From CAYZJB01 sp964602985 (GTDB lineage Bacteria > CLD3 > SB21), in contig CAZRTJ010000013.1 of assembly GCA_964602985.1 (NCBI GenBank), positions 1-64,000 on the forward strand: 64,000 nt of DNA, written 5' to 3'. This document shows positions 60,598 through 64,000 of this stretch, piece by piece. The notes under the pieces are model-generated. The model was not told the DNA's origin. It ran no database searches and saw only the letters and a program-made list of their open reading frames with translations. Position numbers and translations under genes: made by a program. Positions within the stretch are counted from its first letter, which is position 1, and every line of letters begins with the position of its first letter.

Positions 60598-62253
60598 ATG
60601 AACCAATTCCTTGCCTTCGTTTGTTGCGTGCTGTGTGCCTGCACAAAAGAAAATGCAGACCTGCTGATCGTCAACGCGCGTATATACCCGATGCAAGACA
60701 GTCTCCAAACGGTGGAGGCGCTGGCCATTCGCGATGGCAGGGTACTTGCTCTGGGCACAACAGACGAGATTCTCGGGAATTTTGTTTCCCGCAAAGTCGA
60801 AGATGCCAAGGGTCTGACCGTCCTGCCCGGGTTCAACGATGCGCATCTTCATTTGCTCGGCCTTGGCCGTGCCTTGCAGCGCGTGGATCTGGTGGGTACA
60901 AAATCCTATGAGGAAGTCAGAACCAGAGTTCAGGCACGAGCCGATCAGACCGCCGGCGGCGAGTGGATTCTGGGACGCGGATGGGATCAGAACGACTGGC
61001 CGGACAAGTCATTTCCCACGCATGAATCGCTCAGCGCCATCACTCCCCGCCACTTCGTTGCCATTCGACGGGTCGACGGCCACGCGGTCCTGGTGAACAA
61101 GAGCGTTCTGGATCTCGCAGGCATCGACGCGTCTACAAAGGATCCGTCCGGCGGCAAGATTCTGCGAGACAGCCGCGGCAATCCAACCGGAGTACTCATC
61201 GACAATGCGATGGCGCTGGTGGAACGCCTCGTCCCAGCGCCGTCGGCCGCGCAGGACAGCGCCGCGCTGGAACTTGCGATCGAATCGTGTCTGTCGGTTG
61301 GCTTGACGTCCGTGCAAGATCCGGGCGTCGACTCGTCGGATATCGAGGTGTACAATAAACTCGGCCATGCCGGACGACTGCGTTTGCGTGCGTCCCTGAT
61401 GCTGGATGGAAGCAACGCGGCTCTGCTGAAGAATTATTTTTCCGCCGGCCCGCAACGGGACCTCTTCCGACATCGCTTGAACATAGCCGCCGTCAAATTG
61501 TATGCGGATGGCGCCCTGGGATCGCGCGGCGCGGCTCTGCTGGCTCCCTACACGGACGAACCGACGCATTCCGGCCTCCTGCTAACAGATCCGAAAGAGA
61601 TTCAGCAAATCACCATCGACGGACTGAGGGCCGGTTTCCAAATCTGCACCCATGCGATCGGCGACCGCGGCAATCACAGCACGCTCGACGCCTACGCAGA
61701 AGCGCTTCGAGTCACCGGCGTCAAGGAATCGCGATTGCGCATTGAACATGCGCAAGTGGTCGCTCTCGCCGACATCGATCGATTTGCGGAACTGGGTATC
61801 ATCGCGTCCATGCAACCCACGCATTGTACGTCGGACCTGTACTGGGCGGAAAAACGCGTCGGTCCTCAGAGAATTCTCGGCGCGTACGCCTGGCGTACGA
61901 TGATCGACAAAGGGATCGTCGTCGCGGGTGGTTCTGACGCGCCGGTGGAATCCAATCGCCCGCTGTGGGGACTGTACGCCGCCGTCACCCGCACGGATCA
62001 CGATGGTTTCCCGAACGGCGGTTGGTATCCGGATCAGAAACTTACCCGGGCGGAAGCCGTAAGGATATTCACACGGAATGCCGCCTATGCAGAATTTGAA
62101 GAATCATTTAAAGGCACACTCGCTCCGGGAATGGCCGCTGATCTGGTTGTCCTGTCCCATGATATTTTTGCCATCGATCCGCTTGACATTCTTCACGCGG
62201 AAGTTGACATGACAATGGTGGATGGCGAGATTGTATACCGAAAGATGAAATGA
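60598..62253 (+). CDS. Amidohydrolase lipoprotein (YtcJ-like)
   Basis: A 551-residue metal-dependent hydrolase. The lipobox CVLCAC (MNQFLAFVCCVLCAC) makes it a predicted lipoprotein, unusual for this family. NARIYPMQ is the N-terminal beta-sandwich, GFNDAHLHL carries the HxH metal site, THAIGDRGNHSTLDAY the next His, and GGSDAPVE the catalytic Asp. The group includes YtcJ-like amidohydrolases with unknown natural substrates. The ATG at 60598 has AGGAG; the frame from 60553 overlaps the antiporter. Confidence 0.88.
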   Translation: MNQFLAFVCCVLCACTKENADLLIVNARIYPMQDSLQTVEALAIRDGRVLALGTTDEILGNFVSRKVEDAKGLTVLPGFNDAHLHLLGLGRALQRVDLVGTKSYEEVRTRVQARADQTAGGEWILGRGWDQNDWPDKSFPTHESLSAITPRHFVAIRRVDGHAVLVNKSVLDLAGIDASTKDPSGGKILRDSRGNPTGVLIDNAMALVERLVPAPSAAQDSAALELAIESCLSVGLTSVQDPGVDSSDIEVYNKLGHAGRLRLRASLMLDGSNAALLKNYFSAGPQRDLFRHRLNIAAVKLYADGALGSRGAALLAPYTDEPTHSGLLLTDPKEIQQITIDGLRAGFQICTHAIGDRGNHSTLDAYAEALRVTGVKESRLRIEHAQVVALADIDRFAELGIIASMQPTHCTSDLYWAEKRVGPQRILGAYAWRTMIDKGIVVAGGSDAPVESNRPLWGLYAAVTRTDHDGFPNGGWYPDQKLTRAEAVRIFTRNAAYAEFEESFKGTLAPGMAADLVVLSHDIFAIDPLDILHAEVDMTMVDGEIVYRKMK

Positions 62254-63017
62254 CTCCATCGATCCGATATCAGATTTTCTCATTGGGTCTCATGGTGGCC
62301 ATGGATTCGGCATTGCTTTTTCTGCTCGCGTGGTTTGGACAACTTCCGCAGGCGGAAATTCTCAAGCCACTGCGTGAATTAACGATGGTGCAACTGCAGG
62401 AAGATCCGCTCGTCGAAAAGGCCAGGAAGATCATGGACAATCCCCTCGCGAACCAGTTCGTCCCGCAAAAAGCGGACATCCTGTCGGATCAAAATTCCAC
62501 CGCGCTTCAGAAAGACATTCCGGCAGACGACCTTCGGGTGGGCGGAGATCAATCGCTGACGCGCACAGCAGAGGATGAATCGCGGAAAGACGCGGAGGAG
62601 TTTTCCGGTCCTTTCAGGAAATCACGTCTCAACGAAAACACGATGATGCAGCATCTCACCGGGGAACAAGCGGCCACTTCCACCGAAGTCGGTCATTTGT
62701 ATGAATTGAACACATACAAATGGGAGTTCGCCCCCTACATGCTCCGCTGGAAAGACAAGATGACCGGCAAGTGGTATGAGATCACCTCGCGTGTCTTCTT
62801 TCAAAAAACCGCCCGCCTGGGTGAAATCATCATCAGCGCCAAAGTTGGCCGCGACGGACGTCTGCTCGACTCGAAGATTGTCGATTTCAACTGCGATCGC
62901 TCCTTCGTCGCGCCTGCCTACGCCAGCGTCGTTAATTCTTTTCCCCTGGATCCCTTACCCTCTAACTTCCCGGACGAATTTTTGGAAACCACATGGACGA
63001 TTCGGATCGTTCCATAA
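62250..63017 (+). CDS. TonB-like protein, unassigned
   Basis: A 255-residue protein with one N-terminal membrane helix (about 10-30), a charged, probably flexible linker (about 50-140) and a C-terminal domain. RVFFQKTARLGEIIISAKVGRDGRLLDSKIVDF resembles a TonB C-terminal fold. The linker lacks the usual Pro-rich repeats. It overlaps the amidohydrolase stop by ATGA. It may link the inner membrane to an outer-membrane receptor, or be a TonB-fold protein with another role. Confidence 0.6.
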   Translation: MTPSIRYQIFSLGLMVAMDSALLFLLAWFGQLPQAEILKPLRELTMVQLQEDPLVEKARKIMDNPLANQFVPQKADILSDQNSTALQKDIPADDLRVGGDQSLTRTAEDESRKDAEEFSGPFRKSRLNENTMMQHLTGEQAATSTEVGHLYELNTYKWEFAPYMLRWKDKMTGKWYEITSRVFFQKTARLGEIIISAKVGRDGRLLDSKIVDFNCDRSFVAPAYASVVNSFPLDPLPSNFPDEFLETTWTIRIVP

Positions 63018-63030
63018 CGAAAGGTCATTC

Positions 63031-63912
63031 ATGAAACGAGTTCTGACAGCCCTCACCGCGGCGCTCCTCCTCTCCTGCGGACCCGAGACCACAACAGAAT
63101 ACATCCAGGAAATCGACGCGTACTACGCCAAACGATACGAGCGCCTGCAAAGCGAGACCGGCTGGCTGAATCTGGTGGGCTTGTACTGGCTGCGGGATGG
63201 AGACAACACATTTGGTAGCGACTCGTCGAATCAGATCGTCATGCCGGACAAGGCTCCGGCATTTGGCGGAACGCTGACGCTGAAGAACGATCTCGTCACG
63301 CTGACCTCTCACAAAGACGCACCGATCTTTCATAACGGAAGTCCCGTGCGGAAAATGGAATTGATCACCGATGCCGACAGCAACACGACGGTGCTCGACA
63401 TGGGACCGTTACGCTGGTTCATCATCCGACGGGGCAGTCAGTTTGGCGTGCGGTTGCGCGATCTGGAGAGCGAGTTGGTCGCATCGTTCCAGGGAATCGA
63501 TCGATTCCCCACCGATGTGCGGTGGCGGTTCACAGCGCGATGGGAGCCATACGCGCCGGCTCGCATCATCCCGGTGCCCACGATTCTAGGCACGATGGAT
63601 TCGATGGAATGTCATGGAGCGCTGGCGTTTGATGTCGACGGCGAGACGTATCGTCTGGACGCCATGGGGCGCAGGGACGAGAGGCTTTTCCTGATTTTCG
63701 GAGATCAGACGAACAACCGGGAGACGTACGGGGCCGGTCGGTATCTGTATGTCGATTGGCCGGACAGCGCGGGTCACATCGTTCTGGATTTCAACAAGGC
63801 GTACAATCCACCTTGCGTATTCACCGACTTTGCCACGTGCCCCTTCCCGCCGCCGCAAAACAAATTGCCGATCGCGATCCCCGCGGGTGAAAAGAAATTC
63901 GGGAGGCACTGA
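63031..63912 (+). CDS. DUF1684 lipoprotein
   Basis: A 293-residue protein with a lipobox (TAALLLSCGPE). The DUF1684 body starts EIDAYYAKRYERLQSETGWLNLVGLYWLRDG. The conserved RWFIIRRGSQFGVRLRDLES and the C-terminal LDFNKAYNPPCVFTDFATCPFPPPQNKLPIAIPAGEK are clear. The family is extracytoplasmic and of unknown function. The ATG at 63031 has an AAGG site; the frame from 62776 is a shadow of the upstream gene. Confidence 0.88.
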   Translation: MKRVLTALTAALLLSCGPETTTEYIQEIDAYYAKRYERLQSETGWLNLVGLYWLRDGDNTFGSDSSNQIVMPDKAPAFGGTLTLKNDLVTLTSHKDAPIFHNGSPVRKMELITDADSNTTVLDMGPLRWFIIRRGSQFGVRLRDLESELVASFQGIDRFPTDVRWRFTARWEPYAPARIIPVPTILGTMDSMECHGALAFDVDGETYRLDAMGRRDERLFLIFGDQTNNRETYGAGRYLYVDWPDSAGHIVLDFNKAYNPPCVFTDFATCPFPPPQNKLPIAIPAGEKKFGRH

Positions 63913-64000
63913 GAAAGAAACTGCGCCCGCTTGGGAAGTTCTTTTTGAATATCCGATTCACGTCGTGTCGAAAAGCTTAGATCGTGAATTCGTACCCGAC

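Noticed and set aside
63913..64000. Start of another gene at the right edge
   Set aside because: Only 88 bases remain and no start with a ribosome-binding site or clear frame can be supported.

Overview
This 64 kb window is bacterial chromosome from an uncultivated-looking lineage. Most of it is GC-moderate and gene-dense. Long same-strand runs overlap by ATGA, TGATG or TAATG, which implies translationally coupled operons. Genes have clear Shine-Dalgarno sequences, and the tRNA, SRP and gap promoters look like sigma70 sites (TTGnnn, 17-18 bp, TAnnnT). That argues against Bacteroidota proper. Some families seen here (DUF4301, PafA-like phosphatase, DUF1684, CHASE2 cyclase) hint at a candidate phylum of the FCB group. 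This placement is an inference; no rRNA is present.

Layout. (1) 0.4-16.3 kb, almost all minus strand: DHH phosphoesterase, saccharopine-dehydrogenase-like protein, RsmB, Pgi, tRNA-Pro, then a long operon with a PTPS-like protein, two tandem 2-oxoacid dehydrogenase E1 alpha paralogues, DUF4301, a PafA-like phosphatase, VOC, E1 beta, and a lysine-catabolism pair (lysine 6-aminotransferase and aldehyde dehydrogenase). (2) 16.5-18.3 kb: an AT-richer deacetylase/methyltransferase pair. (3) 18.47-19.79 kb: an intact ISL3 insertion with a perfect 8-bp target duplication. (4) 19.83-34.18 kb: an AT-richer island delimited by a 32-bp direct repeat. One copy is the 3' end of an intact tRNA-Ala gene and the other is a displaced tRNA remnant. 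The island holds a GIY-YIG cassette, an AlpA/excisionase-like protein, a mercury/copper-type operon without a MerA reductase (MerR, MerT-MerP fusion, CopZ-like Zn/2Fe-2S protein, 49-residue secreted Cys-rich peptide), a 1153-residue polyvalent protein (ddrB-ParB-like plus LPD29-like), a DUF6660/CzcA/TolC/CzcB metal efflux operon, and a second ISL3 element whose transposase needs a -1 frameshift at an A8 run.

(5) 34.2-42.3 kb, minus strand: alr, purine nucleoside phosphorylase, a geranylgeranyl-reductase-like flavoprotein, recR, ybaB, dnaX (with an A11 slippage site), SRP RNA, mqnA, DUF2007, a TPR protein and tRNA-Leu. (6) 42.3-45.9 kb: gap-pgk-tpiA-secG, with a sigma70 promoter and a striking palindrome at the predicted transcription start. 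(7) 45.9-54.8 kb: CHASE2 adenylate/guanylate cyclase, a large beta-barrel-like protein, tRNA-Ser, a thioesterase, a histone-H1-like/YbjN fusion, queG, a pseudouridine synthase and a thioredoxin-fold protein. (8) 55.0-60.6 kb, plus strand: a potassium/proton transport module (two CPA2 antiporters, a frameshifted K+ channel, a cyclic-nucleotide-binding protein). (9) 60.6-63.9 kb: a lipoprotein amidohydrolase, a TonB-like protein and a DUF1684 lipoprotein.

The strongest leads for something new are the tRNA-associated GIY-YIG cassette and island boundary, the MerA-less metal operon with its tiny Cys-rich peptide, the polyvalent protein, the two putative programmed slippage sites (dnaX and ISL3), and the gap-operon operator.
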